DNA of 64,000 nt from Pseudevernia furfuracea. Its lineage: Eukaryota; Ascomycota; Lecanoromycetes; Lecanorales; Parmeliaceae. The notes under the pieces are model-generated. The model had not been told where the DNA came from. It searched no databases and was given only the letters and a program-made list of their open reading frames with translations. Both the position numbers and the translations under genes were made by a program. The stretch covers positions 1,922,001-1,986,000 of the forward strand of contig JAIUPT010000042.1 in NCBI GenBank assembly GCA_022315425.1. Direction: 5' to 3'. Below are positions 63,614 to 64,000 of this stretch, piece after piece (position 1 is the first letter of the stretch; the number at the start of each line of letters is the position of its first letter).

Positions 63614-64000
63614 CGGGTTCAGCTATGAGCTGTTTAAAAGAGGACCGGGAGTAGATTTCCTGTCTGAAATTTAGTTAGGAAGTGACGTTGATAACTTTGA
63701 AGACTGAAGATCTATTGTTCACTCAACTATGCGCTCGGTTGCCTGCACTGTTGAAATCTCTGTAGGTTTTATTGTTCCCTTTTCCCTGCAGCACAGGATC
63801 AGCACCAAAGGCGAGCGTCGGATTTTCACTGTTTTATGTACTCTCCTTTGCAGCATTGCTCACTGTTTATTCATTAGACATTCACCGATACCCATCGAGA
63901 TTTGCAAGCCTTACCGCAGCCCAGTCTCATTTCTACCGTCTGTTTTGTCTGAAGATGGTGGAGGGAGTAGCAGTCTTCTGTACTTCTGTACAATCAATGG
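63614..64000. other. window end, possible upstream exon region
   Basis: No gene can be set here. It may contain the 5' part of the interrupted minus-strand gene. Confidence 0.4.

Overview
The window is nuclear DNA of a filamentous ascomycete (Pezizomycotina); I cannot name class or species. Support comes from dense protein genes on both strands, introns mostly 45-100 bp with GT-AG ends and CTRAC/CTRAY branch sites, and typical fungal families (GT15 mannosyltransferase, Zn2Cys6 factor, Pho80-type cyclin, short tropomyosin, BIG1, FAP1). No rRNA or tRNA gene, CRISPR array or intact transposon was seen. Gene models were spliced by eye, with each junction checked for reading phase and, where I know the family, for protein continuity.

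Layout. 0-9.4 kb: a possible tiny spliced gene, then RSA4 (60S assembly) and MSH4 (meiotic crossover) diverging from a promoter with tandem AGCCCTA repeats, then HEL2 (ribosome-collision E3 ligase). 9.4-20.3 kb: an unrecognised C2H2 protein, two or three doubtful small genes, a GT15 mannosyltransferase, and three short inverted-repeat elements that look like MITE remnants. 20.3-34.5 kb: a SWIB/DEK-C chromatin protein, eIF3b, a Pho80-like cyclin, proteasome beta1 (PRE3), a BEM46 hydrolase and the NF-X1-type zinc finger protein FAP1. 34.5-45.5 kb: gene-poor, with strong simple-sequence tracts, two related cysteine-rich proteins, a small local duplication and a Zn2Cys6 factor.

45.5-51.1 kb is an accessory graveyard. 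It holds a decayed DUF7580-like gene on the minus strand with four in-frame stops and frameshifts, a frameshifted fungal N-terminal module on the plus strand, and a frameshifted ankyrin fragment. At least one of the stops fits a C-to-T change, as repeat-induced point mutation or simple decay would produce.

51.8-61.0 kb is a compact housekeeping block: BIG1, RRP17, tropomyosin, a protein with the motif set of a securin (D-box, KEN-like motif and a D(V/I)EYMPP motif as in S. pombe Cut2), PAM17 and a coiled-coil/RRM protein. The last 3 kb hold an unrecognised gene interrupted either by a stop or by an in-frame intron.

Themes: ribosome synthesis and quality control (RSA4, RRP17, eIF3b, HEL2), cell division and meiosis (MSH4, securin candidate, cyclin, tropomyosin), and secretion/wall (GT15, BIG1). 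Two genes use GC-AG introns. PRE3 encodes its catalytic threonine in a 15-nt microexon.
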